A stretch of 64,000 bases of DNA from Cunninghamella blakesleeana (GCA_017871115.1 JAFCIZ010000005.1:1178001-1242000); one strand, 5' to 3'; numbered from the stretch's first letter, positions 49,507 through 63,924 are shown. Notes: a model not told the origin generated them from the letters alone. Made by a program: numbers and translations.

Positions 49507-50386
49507 TTAAAGGAATCGCCTAGCTATCATTTTTACACGGTTATCAAATGGAGGACTTGTAATAGTAGAATTTTTTTCATAGAATGGATTCATTAAGACC
49601 TAATATTTTTTTTGAAAAAAAAAAAAAAAAAAGAAAAGTTTTATATTAGCCAAGATGCATATATATTACGTTCCTGTTTATTATATGTTTACCTTTATAT
49701 ATTGCTCATAGACTTCATTGAAAAAATTTTTGATACTATCTTCGGATTTTTGATCATGTAAAAGCATTAACTTGATATCTTTAATGGTTTTTTTTTAAAT
49801 AATTATAAATAAAAAAAATAAATAAAAGAATAAACACCAATGATATTTTATATTTAATTTTTTTTGTAATCATATAAATAAATCAACTTACTACCAGCAG
49901 TTACGAAACATGATACATAATGCTCATTAAATCTATCTATTGATTTAAGATACCTAATAATATTGATATCAAACGATAGTATATATATATATATAATGAT
50001 TAATTGGTTTGAAGAAGAAAAATATATATTGTGCTCTATTATTTCGTCCAATTTTTTTATTTATATATACAAATACTTGTTAATATTCTATTTACATTGC
50101 TTGTGTGTTCCACTGTACTTCTTCTACTACATCTAAAGCCGCATGAACGATAAATTGATTTAAATGTTTATGATCGTCCTGTTATATAATAAAAATAAAT
50201 GTTTAAATATAAAATGTTACTGTTAACTAACATACCATTGTTATTATTATATCTCTGCAACTTATATATATATATGTTTACCCTATTGGAATCGTTAAAA
50301 GATGATGATCGTGATGAGGGTATAATTTCTGTTTCGTATATTGGATTATCGGTAGCACCTACAATAGCAAAATAATAGGCTGCCAT
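49507..50386 (-). CDS. TRS20: TRAPP complex subunit Trs20 / sedlin (TRAPPC2)
   Basis: Core TRAPP subunit for ER-Golgi and autophagic tethering. Five exons (50386-50282, 50178-50096, 49953-49892, 49778-49693, 49599-49507) give 142 residues, the size of sedlin. The start MAAYYFAIVGATDNPIYETE matches the longin-fold opening of TRAPPC2. Then come DDHKHLNQFIVHAALDVVEE, MYLKSIDRFNEHYVSCFVTAG, LLHDQKSEDSIKNFFNEVYE and NPFYEKNSTITSPPFDNRV. The exon 3/4 join uses the GTAAGT donor inside GGTAGTAAGT, so the junction reads AGNIKLMLLHD and aligns with the family without a gap. The whole alignment to human sedlin is nearly gapless. Confidence 0.94.
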
Positions 50387-52730
50387 TATTATAGGCTATG
50401 ATTATAAGATAGTATTAAAAAAATGGAGAGAAGAGCGAAATAAAAAAATGAACGTTACTCTAAAAAATAGGGCAAAAAAAAGCGGAGGTTTAATGCGTTT
50501 ATTATTTACTATGCACACACTCTATAGACTTTTTGAATAAAAGAAAATTCACAATAGTCATTTGCATTAAAAGAATAATTTATTACAGTTATTAACTATT
50601 ATCTTTTTTATTTTTTTAAAAAAAAATAAAAACTTAAAATAACACCCAAATTAAACTAAGGGATACAACTAATATTATGTTCTATATTAGCATTGGGATA
50701 AAAGTGCAGATGTTTTTGTCGATTTGCAACCTTTTTTAAAAGAAAAAAATGAATAAAAACCATTCAATTATTTTTACTATATAATAATGTTGTTAAATAA
50801 AATATACAGTCCTTTAATTTTGAGCATTTTTCTCGCTATTTCTTTGTTTATTTAAAAATAAGATCAGTAGTAGATATCATTTAGTAAATATAAAAAATAA
50901 ATTTCTACTGACATTATATTATGCCTTGCTAAACCACCATTAAATCAGTTCCTATAGCCGACATAAAAATATAATAATACTATAAACAATCAATTACAAG
51001 AAAGAATAAAGTACCACCAAAACGCGTACTCTTCGTTAAAATTAACTAAAGTAGTTATTCCTGATAGATAATTGGTACAAAGATCATATTATATACTTCA
51101 TATATTAATTAAACTAATAAGAAGTATTGAAAAAAAAAATCAAAACATTACTAAAAGGATACTTACTTGAATAATAAAAGAACAACGCTATGAATATAAT
51201 CGTACTGTCTTTTGAAAAAAAATAATTGAGCACCGCTTTAAAGAAAAATAAACACTTCGAGCAATAAATAAGATCGTCAATTTTGGATAATAAAATAATA
51301 AATGTATTGATTAATAAAAATAATAACATCTATGATAATAATAAAAAAACTATTACCTTAATTTATAGAAAGACTAAAACCTTGAACATTAAAAAAAAAC
51401 AGTATTTTAAATAATAAAATTCAAAAACCTTGAACAATAAAATAAACTAGTTACTTGAACAAAAAAAAAAGATTACCATCTAATATAAGAAAAATCAACA
51501 TATTCAAAGAGATTTCCATCCTTAATAAGCAAAATAAATCTACACCTTGAGTAAAAAAGGCAGCCATCTTAATTAAGAAATTGATTGGTATTTTGAATAA
51601 ATAAATTTACCATCTTGATCAAGAAGGATACCGAAACCTCGAATAAGAAAGATCACGACATAATATAAAGGGATAACCAATAATCTAGTAACCCTACAAC
51701 TAAGAAAAAAACACCAGTCATAGATCATAAAATACAAACCAGAAATATATAGTAAAAGATCAATATCAGTAATTAGTTAAAGTGAATAGAAGCAAAAAAT
51801 CATAAAAGACTAACTAGAAATAACAAAGTATTAATTAAAAAGTCTTATAAATCTACATTATCAACTCAAAATATGAAAAGTATTAATTACCACAAAAAGA
51901 TATAATCTTTAGTAAAATAATATAATTTCTTTTTAAAAAAAATGAAATGAAAATGAAGGAGAATTCAAAAAAAGAAAAAAATTAAATATTGATTTATTAT
52001 AAAAAATTTAAAATATTAATCACTATTGCTCGCTTTTTTATATATCTCTATTTTAACCTTTAACTATATTAATTTAATTATTTCAATATATAATGAATCC
52101 ATTGACCTGGTATTTCACTCGATTTTTTAAAATATGTATATAGAGCTCCTTATTTTAAAAGAAGTATAATGAAGAGTATAGTTGAACTTGGTCCTTGTTT
52201 AATAGATCCATAAATTTTGATAGATTAGTTTATTACAAGGACTATAGTAAATTATTATTAGATAAAAAATCAGCAATATTAGAATTAATTTTATGTAATG
52301 CAAGGTATATATTAATTAGAATAAACGAAAGTAAAAATGCTATCACTGATAGTTGATACTGAGAGCCCTTAAAAAGTATTCAAATATAAATCAAAAAAGG
52401 AAATTTATTTTTAAAATACCGGTTTTTTTCAATGTATATACTAAATCCTTTCATTGTTTAAAAAATTCTAATTGCTGCTTTTTTTTTTCTCTAAAAAAAA
52501 TGATATCAATAATGAATGACACCATTTATATTAGAAATATCAATATGAATATATTGATTATATTATTTATTCTTATTATTAGTTAGTATGTAAGAGGAAA
52601 AAAATCTTGTGACGTAAAAATTTAGCGGAGGGTAAAAATAAATTTGAAAAAGTATTGAATTTTAGGCTTTGTTTTTTTTTGTTTTCGTTTTCATTTTTTA
52701 ATACAATACAAATCTTTATATATATACAAT
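50387..52730. other. Long intergenic region, 2.3 kb, with possible degenerate repeats
   Basis: Divergent promoter region for TRS20 (-) and the NDUFA2 gene (+). Its centre (51140-51670) looks like a degenerate tandem repeat, listed separately. A short frame at 52353-52586 is Asn/Ile/Phe-rich and looks like chance. No RNA gene recognised. Confidence 0.55.
51140..51670 (+). repeat. Possible degenerate tandem repeat with CTTGAA and CCATCTT half-units
   Basis: Words recur in alternation: ACTTGAATAATAAAAG, CCTTGAACATTAAAA, CCTTGAACAATAAAAT, ACTTGAACAAAAAA, CCTTGAGTAAAAAA, TTTTGAATAAATAAA, CCTCGAATAAGAAAG, and between the later ones TACCATCTAATATAAGAAA, TTCCATCCTTAATAAGC, AGCCATCTTAATTAAGAAA, TACCATCTTGATCAAGAAG. 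Spacing of the two word types is roughly 20-25 nt, so a full unit is about 46 nt. On the minus strand the half-units read as KDGNLF-like peptides in broken frames, so a decayed repeat-protein gene is one option. By eye only. Confidence 0.4.
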
Positions 52731-52932
52731 ATGTCCATTTTAAAGACTCAATTAAATAAGGCTGTTAGAGAACTTCGTGTTCAATTCTGTCAAACTTCTC
52801 CTTCTAGTACTGGTCTTAGGTAATTTATTTGTCATATATATTATATATTTGAACATCAATTTATTGAATGAAAAGCAAATAATCATAATAAATAATAACA
52901 AACTGTTATTGTAAAAAGTTATTAACACTCTA

Positions 52933-52968
<36 letters not shown>

Positions 52969-53336
52969 CATTACCCAATAGAGAATTCATCACTAAAAAC
53001 TATACTTCTTTAAAAGGTGCCAATCCCCAATTACCTATTCTTATCCGTGAAGCTAATGGTGCTGAAGCCCGTGTATTTGCTCGCTTTGGTAAGATATATT
53101 ATTGAATATATCAAAATAATAGAATAGGAATAACAAAGGATAAATATACAAGTATATGGATGTTTTATTGATTGATTTTATTTATATTTTATTTTACATT
53201 TTGCATTTTATGTTTTACAAATAATGGAATAATATTTATATAAATAGATAAAGGTGTCGAACGTAAAGTAGTTTTACAAAATGCTTCCTCTCAAGAAATC
53301 GAAAAAGCTTTAGAACAACTTGTTAAATCTGCTTAA
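52731..53336 (+). CDS. NADH dehydrogenase (complex I) subunit NDUFA2/B8-like
   Basis: Accessory thioredoxin-fold subunit of mitochondrial complex I. Three exons (52731-52819, 52982-53088, 53248-53336) give 94 residues, typical of B8 subunits. Key features are LRVQFCQTSPSSTGLREFI, KNYTSLKGANPQLPILIREA and then ARVFARFDKGVERKVVL, followed by SSQEIEKALEQL. The family resembles mitochondrial ribosomal proteins L51/S25, but this length and the REFI..NY..LK..NP..PILIRE spacing fit the complex I subunit. The presence of complex I agrees with a non-Saccharomyces fungus. The first intron contains a (TTA)n microsatellite. Confidence 0.92.
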
Positions 53337-53945
53337 AAAAGAAAACGATATTTATTTTTATTTCTTCATACATCATCCTAATTTTCAACTTTATAAAAAA
53401 ATATATTATTACTTATTCATCAGCTTTTACTAAGTTTCCTATGTTTTATATATAAATATATATAAATATATATATATATTTAATGCAAAATGTTCGCCAA
53501 CGATTCTCATAACATAACCCAACCTTTCAACATAAACATAACACAAAAAAAAAAGTTGGAAATTTTGATCATTATTTTTTTTTTAATAAATTTATTTTTA
53601 GATATAAATACCATTATAAAAAAGAAATGAAAAAATGGAATAGTATTGGTTATTATAAAATACAAATATTTACATGAATGAGAAAACCTTATTTCCATAG
53701 TATAGTATATACATACAATATTCGTCATGAAGTATATAAGAAAAAAAGTAGATCATTTGAGCCAATCTGATTGGGTGGCTTGAGTTTGAAAAATCTATAA
53801 TAGACGTCCATTTTATTTTTTATTTTTTATTTTTTTCACCTTTAAATTTTTTTCTCTTTTACTCTTAATTTTCTTATATTTATTCCTTTTAGAATAATAT
53901 ATATATATTTATATACATATATACATTTAAATAAAATAAATTATT
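53337..53945. other. Spacer between complex I subunit gene and MetRS
   Basis: Tandem same-strand spacer. AT repeats near 53450-53482 and a pyrimidine-rich leader at 53811-53890 before the MetRS start. No other signal. Confidence 0.55.
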
Positions 53946-56900
53946 ATGGTTAAACTAATAAATATTACAGTACCTAAATTAGTTGCTTCTCAAAGAAGCT
54001 TTGCCAACACGTTAAAACTACTTATTGCTGCTGAATTAGCAGGTGTCAAAATAAATCAACTTCCTGGTGAGACATTAGCTGTTCAATTTGAAGATATCTT
54101 TATTCAAGATCCTAACGTTGGTGTTAGGTAATAATAATAATAATAATATTAATAAAAATAAAATTAAATTAAATAAAATACGCGATTAGTAAATAACTTT
54201 TGTTTTTTTCAAAAAAAAAAAAAGATATATTTTGGGTGAAACCTCTTTTGATCTATATACAAGTCTTGCTATTGAAAAAGAAACTACTGTGTTTGGCCCT
54301 TTGATTAATAAAAAGAAATATGACGTTGTACTTAAAGATATCAATGACTTCTTTAACAAATATAACGTTTTTTCCAACGTAAGTAATAGATATATATAGA
54401 TTTGTAGATATATGTATGTGAAATAAAGAAAGTATTAAAATATACATTAATATTATTATTATAGACTGAAAAATTAACCTCTGTTGATGTTATCTACTAT
54501 GGTTCCTTATTTGAAGCTTTATCTGACATTGATGGTGCTAAGTATCCAAAATTAGCAGCTTGGGCCCAACTTCTTTCTCAAAACTCTGCTATTAAAAAAG
54601 CTGTAGAAACCATTAGTCAACAGGTAAAATATAATACAAAAAAGGCACTCAAATAGAGAGAAACCCCCCTTTTTTTTTCTAAAAATTGATGATTAATATA
54701 TATATATATATATTATATTATTTATTAGGTTCAAGTGAAATCAACAAAAAAGAAACATCAAGCCACTGAAAAAAAAGCAACTCAAACAGCTAAACCATTA
54801 ACTGAATTAAATCCCCAAACTCAAAAATTAAATGATAAAGTGTTCTTTGTTTCTGACAAAAATAAAGAAATGTAAGTCTCTGTATATAAAAGATGATGAT
54901 GATAATGATTAAAAAAGTAGGAAAAAACAGGATAATGATTATTAAATACAATTCTATTTTTTTTTGTTTGCTTCGTTTTCCCTTTTATTCATTTAATAGT
55001 TTACCAAAAGATGGAGAACGTAATGTATTGATTACCTCAGCACTTCCATATGTAAACAATATTCCTCACTTGGGAAATATCATTGGCTCAACTTTAAGTG
55101 CTGATGTTTATGCTCGTTATTGTCGAGCACGTGGCTATAATACAATTTATATTTGTGGTACTGATGAATATGGTACAGCTACTGAAACCAAAGCTTTAGA
55201 AGAAGGTGTCTCATGCCAAGCCCTTTGCGATAAATACCATGCTATTCATGCCCAAGTTTATAAATGGTTTGATATTTCATTTGATCATTTTGGTCGTACA
55301 ACTACTGAACAACAAACAAAAATCACCCAAGATATCTTTAAAAAAGTGAATGACAACGACTTTATTGTCCAAGATTCCATGACCCAATTATATTGTGAAA
55401 AATGTAGTCGTTTCTTGGCTGATCGATATGTAGAAGGCAACTGTCCTCATTGTCAGTATGAGGATGCTCGTGGTGATCAATGTGATGCTTGCGGCAAACT
55501 TTTAAACGCTACTGAATTGATTTTACCTCGTTGTAAATTGGATGGTAATGCTCCTATCACTAAAGATTCTCGCCATTTATTCTTGGATTTAGGCAAGCTT
55601 CAAGGTGATATTGAAACTTTTAATAATAAATCCCACATTGAAGGTAAAAAAAAGAAAAAAAGAAAAACTGTATATTGAAATATATATTATTGGTCATAAA
55701 AAAAAGAATTGTGTATGCATATTTAAAAATATAAAAGTAAATGATCGCATACATAAATATATAAAGAGGAAAACAAACCGAAAAAAGAGAACTAGTATTA
55801 TAAAAAATAAAGAAAAAGGTTATAAAAAAACAAAGAATCATCCATATTCATATTAATTTTTTCTTGTTCCTTTTTAAATATGTATATTATTTAAAATTTT
55901 TAGGACAATGGTCAGCAAATGGTATTAATATTACAAAATCATGGTTAAAAGAAGGACTTCGACCTAGATGTATTACACGTGATTTGAAATGGGGAACACC
56001 CGTACCTCTTGAAGGATTTGAAAATAAAGTTTTCTATGTATGGTTTGATGCTTGTATTGGTTACCCAAGTATTACCGCTAATTATACAAAGAACTGGGAA
56101 AAATGGTGGAAGAATCCTGAAAATGTCAAGTTATATCAATTTATGGGTAAAGATAATGTTCCTTTCCATTCCGTAATTTTCCCTGGTACTCAAATTGCTA
56201 CAAAAGAAAACTGGACCATGGTCAATCATATCAGTACTACAGGTATTACAAAAGGGGAATAAAAAAAAAAGATGATGGTTCATTGTTTATAATTAATTAT
56301 TATTATTTTTGGGGGGGGGAGAGAGAGAAAGAGAGTAGTAGAAAAATGCCATATGGGCGAATGTTTATATACTTAATATTCTTATTTTATTCTTTTTTTA
56401 GAATACTTAAATTATGAAGGAGGCAAATTCTCAAAATCTCGCAATGTTGGTGTATTTGGTACTAATGCAGAAGAAACTGGTATCCCACCTGCAGTCTGGC
56501 GTTACTACTTATTATCCGGAAGACCTGAAAGTAGTGATTCCATGTTTACCTGGAATGAATTCATCACCAAGAACAATACGGAATTACTTAATAACCTTGG
56601 TAACTTTGTCAACCGAGCAATTAAATTTGTTTTGGCCAAATACAACGGGATCCTTCCACCAAAAGAAGAAACTCCACTTGATGGACCATTAGAAACCAAA
56701 TTAATTCAAGATGTAAATGAATTATTACAACAATATGTAGAACAATTAGAACATGTGAAAATCCGTGCTGCACTTGGTACTGCTATGGCCATTTCTGCTC
56801 GTGGTAATCTTTATCTTCAAGAATCCAATTTAAGCAATGGATTGTATAATGATGAACGTGGCCGTTGCAATGCTGTGGTAACCTCTGCTATCAATTTAAT

Positions 56901-57120
56901 CTATCTTTTATCCGCTTTGATTTATCCTTATATTCCTACTACTTCAGAAAGTATCTCTCGTCAATTAAACGCTCCTCTTCGTCTTATCCCTGATCAATTC
57001 ACTTTTGATATCCTTGGCGGACATCAATTAAATGGTGCTGAATACTTGTTTACAAGAATTGATGAAAAATTAGAAGATGAATGGAAAGCTAAATATGGTG
57101 GTGGTAACAAGAAAAATTAA
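53946..57120 (+). CDS. MES1: Methionyl-tRNA synthetase, cytoplasmic
   Basis: Charges tRNA-Met for initiation and elongation. Seven exons (53946-54127, 54225-54378, 54465-54623, 54729-54871, 55000-55643, 55904-56242, 56402-57120) give 779 residues in frame. Residues 1-165 form a GST-like domain, as in yeast Mes1, which uses it to bind Arc1. A Lys-rich linker follows. The class I catalytic core starts [19 protein letters not shown], with the HIGH motif as HLGN, then [18 protein letters not shown] zinc-knuckle insertion has [12 protein letters not shown] and CDACGKLL. The KMSKS motif appears as [12 protein letters not shown] just after the last intron. The anticodon-binding helical domain ends the protein, with a short Lys/Gly tail. 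No C-terminal EMAP-like domain is present. Confidence 0.97.
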
Positions 57121-59197
57121 AAAAAAAAAAAATAGAATACTGCGAATGCTTTTAGGTTTAATATAGTGTTGTTTTCAAAAAAATAAAAAATAAAAATAAA
57201 AATTATAAATTTATTAAAATAAAGATATTTTTTCATCCAGAATATTCGTTGATAACATAAAATAAAAAAGGCATACATTGACATAATTAATGGGATAAAA
57301 GTTTATGCAAAAAAATAAAAAAATGGTAGTTGATCATTTTTAATATCATGACTAATCGATATTTCCACGCGTTAAATATTTAGAATCACTCTTTTTATAA
57401 GATGAAAAATCATTTTTCTACCATAAATAGAAATATCAAAAATTATTATTACAAGGATATGTAATAGAATAGAAAAAAAAAAGAGAGAGAGAGAATATCT
57501 TGGATCTTGATTGACAGAAATGGAGGGATAATAAATTTATATATGTGATACAAAAGAAAATTGGGGGAGGAGGAGGGACGAAAGAAAAAATTTATATCCA
57601 TACTATCGGAGGAAAAATGTTAATAACGTACACTGACCATTATTTTTATTAGCTGATCCTTTTAAAATATATAAAAATTGACTATGCAGGCTCTATATAT
57701 AAATATTGACAAGTTCCGATGACCTCCGACAATGAACCCAAGAGTAAGGTAACCAGAATAAGAAAAGGTATTATTATTGTTGTTTTTTAAAATAAAATAA
57801 AATGAAATAAAGAATAGAAAAGAAAAAAGAATAAAATAATTTAATCCATGTGAAAAAGAATTGAAATTCCATTTAAAAAAAAACATTCTAATCAATGTAT
57901 GGTATATAGTTATTATACTAATTGCTTTTTTTTTTTTTTTTTACAAATTCACTTGTTTTTTTACATATCTGTCTTTTTCTTTCTCTTTCTCTCCCTCTAG
58001 ACCCATTTATTTTAGCACAGACCGAAGAAAAAATAAATTGGTGACACTTGATGGTGATTGGTAAAATGAATTTCAGTAAGATTTCCTAATTTTACTTAAT
58101 TTTCTCTTCCCCCAAAAAATGGTATATAAATGTATACCTAATGAATTGAAATTGTCAAAAAAAAAAAAAAGTTGGCAAACTATTACGCAAAGAGGTGATA
58201 CAAAGAAAACCTTAAAAAAAATATATGATTCTTGAATTTTAGTTTTTGGCATGTGCTTTTTTATTTTATATTTTATTTTATTATTTCCAATAAAAAAAAA
58301 ATCACTATTGTTTTATAAGATAATGCAATTAATACATATGAATATGCTTATATAAACATTATTTATTGAAACAACGTCATGCATCATTATTTATCTATTT
58401 TTATTAACTATATATATATTAATACCGATAAATAATGAAGATGATGGTTCTTTTTTACATAATTTTTTTTTATAGTTTAGCATTAAAAATAGGATTATAA
58501 CATAGTAATAAGATCATATAATAACAGTTAATATAATGTTATTTGGAAAGTGACTTAATTTACACGTGGCCAAGTGATACAAAAAAATATAATAAAAACC
58601 AATGAATCTATCGTTTGTTTAGCGATCGACTTTTTAAATAGCTATAGCATGGTAAAAAATGGATTATTTTTTTAAAGTTATAAAAACTTCATGGGAAATG
58701 GTTTTTAAAAACTATAAAAAAAAGATATGTGTGGGGAATGAATTGTTGAGATGAAAAATTATCCATTTTATCCTCTTTTTTTTTAAAAAAAATAAAGATG
58801 AAGATGCAATGTTTTTTTCTATTTTTCTATTTTTCTTTGGAATAGAGAGTATAAAGTAATAAAAGGTGGCTCGTGCCTGAGTTTTTATCACCTGACAAAT
58901 ATATATTTATATATATATATATATAAATAAATAAGTTTAGTACATACATACATACATGTTTTTTTTTTTTTTTACGATTTTAAAATAGTATAATGGTTGA
59001 ACAACCTTCCATTTTTCTATTTTGTTTCTTATTATCACTCTCCTATTCAATTTTTTTTTTTAGTAACCCCACTCCATATGTATTCTTATATATAAATATG
59101 AGACTATTAAAAAAAAAAAAAAAAGCTTATCTTATAAAATTTTTTTTTTATTTTAGATTTATATTTCTTTTTGTTGTTGTTCCCCGATCAAATCATT

Positions 59198-59247
59198 AAA
59201 ACGTGGCCGAAACTCCGTTTCAATAATATCTTTTATAGCCACGTTTT
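59198..59247. promoter_or_regulatory. Perfect 10-bp inverted repeat AAAACGTGGC ... GCCACGTTTT
   Basis: Arms at 59198-59207 and 59238-59247, loop of 30 nt. Each arm contains ACGTGG/CCACGT, an E-box/G-box-like core. Inside the loop lies GAAACTCCGTTTC, itself a 5-bp hairpin. Confidence 0.5.
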
Positions 59248-59820
59248 TTTTTTTTTTTGCTACACCAAAAACTTTTATCGTCATCATTATTAAAAAAGAG
59301 ATAAACAATTAAGGATAATTTGGCTAATAATTGATATGTCATTACTTTTAAAAACAGAATGAAATAAAAATGATCAATTCATTATTTTATTAGTTTCTTC
59401 TTGGTAATCATCATAAACATTTTGTTTATTATTTTATAATATGATTTGATTTTTTTTTCTTTTTTTTTTTTTTTTATAAACAAAAAGAAACAATAAGGAT
59501 ATAAGTTTTTTCGTACGTACAAAAAAGAGAAGAGGTGATGTCCGATTTCAAACACCACGACTACTATTTGTCTTGTTTCAGAATAATCATTATCCTATTA
59601 ATATATCATATACATTATCATACTTTCTTTAAAAAAAAAGAAAAGAAAACGAAAAAAATAGACATATATATATTTTATTATTTCATTTTTACCGAGGATC
59701 ATGTCATTTTTTATTATTATTATTATTAAATAATATTATTAAATCATCCTATATCTATTTTCTTTTACTTTTATATAAAAAATTTAAGTATTATCTCACC
59801 AATATCATAACTCTTTGTTA

Positions 59821-59832
59821 AAACTCCGTTTC
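59821..59832 (+). promoter_or_regulatory. Second copy of AAACTCCGTTTC
   Basis: Identical 12-mer to 59210-59221, about 610 bp downstream in the same promoter. The word is an imperfect palindrome (GAAAC-type arms around TCC), the kind of site a dimeric regulator could bind. Confidence 0.4.
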
Positions 59833-60245
59833 GAGAGATTATGAGAGTAAGCAAGAGAAAAGAAATTTTTTTCTTATGTTTATTATTATTTCTAAATCAT
59901 CCAACTTTATAATCTTATAAGTTTATTTTTGTTTTTTCTTTAAAAGAAAATAGAAGGAAATATTATAAACGTTAATTTTTTGACATGACAAATGGAGTAT
60001 ATATTCTTATTTTAATAGATAAAAAAAAAGAAAAATTATAAAAAAAAAACAAGGGTAACCGATTTTTGATATACTAACCTTTTTTTTTTTTATATTTTTT
60101 TTTTATTTTTTTATTTTTTTCATTGTGTATAAATTATAATTTGTACTCCCCATTTTTTTTATTTTCAAGGCATGTGTGCCACGAGTTAAAACAACTTAAC
60201 CTAATTTTTGAACCCCGTGATCAGTTCCGAGCCAAGTGATTTCAT

Positions 60246-60253
60246 TATATAAA
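60246..60253 (+). promoter_or_regulatory. TATA box of the C2H2 gene
   Basis: TATATAAA in GTGATTTCATTATATAAACGGGG, 207 bp before the ATG and followed by a strongly pyrimidine-rich leader where transcription probably starts. Confidence 0.5.
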
Positions 60254-60372
60254 CGGGGAATTTCCAAAACTTTTTTTTTTTTTCTCTTCTTTTCTCTTCT
60301 CTTCTTTTTTTTAAAACACAATCACTTTTTTTTTTTTTCTTTCTTTTTTCTTTCTATTTCTTTCCTTTTTAA

Positions 60373-61513
<1,141 letters not shown>

Positions 61514-62938
61514 AAAAAAATTATACATGTTTGTATTTTTTTTTTCTTTTTTAATATGACTTATTTAGTCATTTGTTTTTTTTTATTATTATTTATTTAT
61601 TTACTATTATTTTTTAGACTATTGATATATTTATATATATATCAACAACAAACAACCCAAACAACAACAAAAGCTTATTTGTTTTTGTTTTGTATATATA
61701 ATGATTCCCTTTTTTTACTTGTTTCTCCTTTTATTTAATACATTTTACATATATGCTTTATAGATTATTTTTTTTTTATTACACACTACCATTATTATGC
61801 TACTCCATTCCTTTTCATTATTACTATTACTTAATTATATATATATATATATATATATTTATACACACACTTTTTCTTTTTTTTTTTTTTTTTTTAGAAA
61901 AAAAAATTAATATGTTTATAATCATCTATCATCGTAATATATAAATATAATAAATAGCTTTTAATTCATTATCATCATCATCATTAGATAATCATTTGAA
62001 TTTATGGGGAAATACATATTATTAAAAGCGTTGGTTGACGATCGGAGTAAAAATATAATATAAAAAAAAAGAAAGTTAAAATTTTTAGGTAGTATGTTGT
62101 ATCACTTTTTTTATTAAATGTGTGAAATGAATACACACATGTTTCTTTCCCACATTCCACATTTTATATAATATATCTCTGTGTGTCTCATTAATTACTA
62201 TACTGATGATTTTTTTAATAAATATATATATATGAAAAGATGATCATTCTAGATTTATTGTCTTTTTTTTTTTTTATTATATAACATAATCTTATATATA
62301 TTACATGACATTATTATATTTTTTTATGATTATATTTATTTTTCTCACAATCCATAAAAAAAGCGATTACCTTTCTTTCTTTGGATAATGAATTACACAG
62401 ACACAACCATTCATTAAGGAGAATATATATATATATAAATAAAATGGCCCCTGCACACAATAACAGCAACTCTTTTTGAACAAGTTTTTTTTTAAAAAAA
62501 CCACATGGATTTTATATAACAGAGACATCCACCATTACTTTGTTTGGTAGGGTTAATATCATGTGATTCCACTACTTGCTATCTTTTTTTCAAAAAAAAA
62601 TCATAAGTATAAATCCTATTTTTTTTTCATATACAAGAAATGATCATAGGTTCAACATTAGTTTGTTTTTATTTTAATCTTTTTTTTATGTAATACTTAA
62701 TAAATGATCATCAGTTCATTAAATAATATTATTTAACTCATTTTTTTTTTTTAAAAAAAAATAAAATATAAATATGAAACAATAAAAAATAAACTTATTA
62801 AAAAAAACCTATTTTTATTTTATTATTTGCACAAAAATATATATTTTTTTATTTATTTTTTCATGTACTTGCATACATACATGTTCATTTTTATTTATTT
62901 ATTTATTTATTCATAAATATACTACGCACATACGTCAT
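61514..62938. other. Convergent intergenic region
   Basis: 1.4 kb between the C2H2 gene (+) and the aminopeptidase (-). It is AT-rich with T runs, (AT)n near 61836-61858 and (TTTA)n near 62890-62911. No gene recognised. Confidence 0.6.
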
Positions 62939-63924
62939 TTATAAAGATTGTACCCAAGATGTCACACTATTGTTATCCCGTTGAACCCATTTGGCACGGA
63001 TGGTAACATCTTCTAATGCATTTTGAAGAGGACGCTCATATTCTTTGGTATCTTTATCTTTAAAGAATTCCTTGATGGTTTCTAATTTTTCAAAGTTGGC
63101 ATAACCGCGAATAATAGCCTTGACAATATTACCAAACATGGAAATGTTTTTACCGAATTTCTTGTGAAGGACTTCATAGTTTTCAACAAAGAAGTTCCAT
63201 AATTCATCGCGAGCTTTGTCGTTATTACCCAATCTAAAAGGAAAAAAAAATATATAGAATGTATATATATATATACATATATACATATATACATATATAC
63301 ATATATACATATATACATATATACATATATTATTCAATTAAAACCATTATCATTCCTATATATTATTATTTACATAATTTTATATCTATATGACTTTACG
63401 TGGAAAAGATGTAAACTACATCTTGAGGACGAACTTGTGTTTCATCAAGCACCATATCTAAACAACGTTTAATTAAAGAGGGATTCTTTGTATCACCCAA
63501 TACGGATAAGGCTATCAATTGTTGATCATTAGGAATAGATTCGTCTTTATAAATAGCTAAAATAGCTTCCCAAGCTTTAATAACTTGTTCGCTATCTTCT
63601 TCATTCTTTAAAGTAATAGAAAAGACAGAGCTACGTAAATTAGGATGAATGCTATCGTGATCGCCTCCTACGAATGACCAGAATCTTCTCTTTGCTTCTT
63701 CTATAGTTTCAGCATGTTTAGAGCCACCAGCATTAGAAATAGCTAATACTCTTAAAAGATTGGTTAAATCATTATCACCAGAACCAACAGTCCATCCTAA
63801 TTGAGTGGCTAAAGGTCCGAATAAGTTTCTTCGAACTTTATTTAATCCTTCTTTTACGTCTTCGGGTTGTTCGTACCATACACTGATGACGGATCCCAAA
63901 TGACCAGCAAGCTGTGACCATACA
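62939..63924 (-). CDS. M1-family aminopeptidase, C-terminal part (5' part outside window)
   Basis: Zinc aminopeptidase of the puromycin-sensitive/Ape2-Aap1 type. Only the ERAP1-like C-terminal domain is inside: exon 63924-63400 and final exon 63233-62939. It reads VWSQLAGHLGSVISVWYEQP, LFGPLATQLGWTV, LRVLAISNAGGSKH, then NLRSSVFSITLKNE and, in the last exon, LGNNDKARDELWNFFVENYE and KFGKNISMFGNIVKAI, ending VQSL. These are HEAT-like helices that cap the active site. The HExxH catalytic domain would lie upstream of 64000, beyond an intron that runs past the window edge. The intron at 63234-63399 contains a (ATATAC)n-type repeat at about 63263-63330. Confidence 0.9.
63263..63330 (+). repeat. 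Hexamer/octamer microsatellite in an intron
   Basis: Repeating ATATACAT units, roughly eight copies, inside the last intron of the aminopeptidase gene. Confidence 0.85.

Noticed and set aside
58993..59199. Small frame beginning MVEQPSIF
   Set aside because: Rest is Phe/Leu/Lys low complexity from T and A runs, with no motif or splice support.
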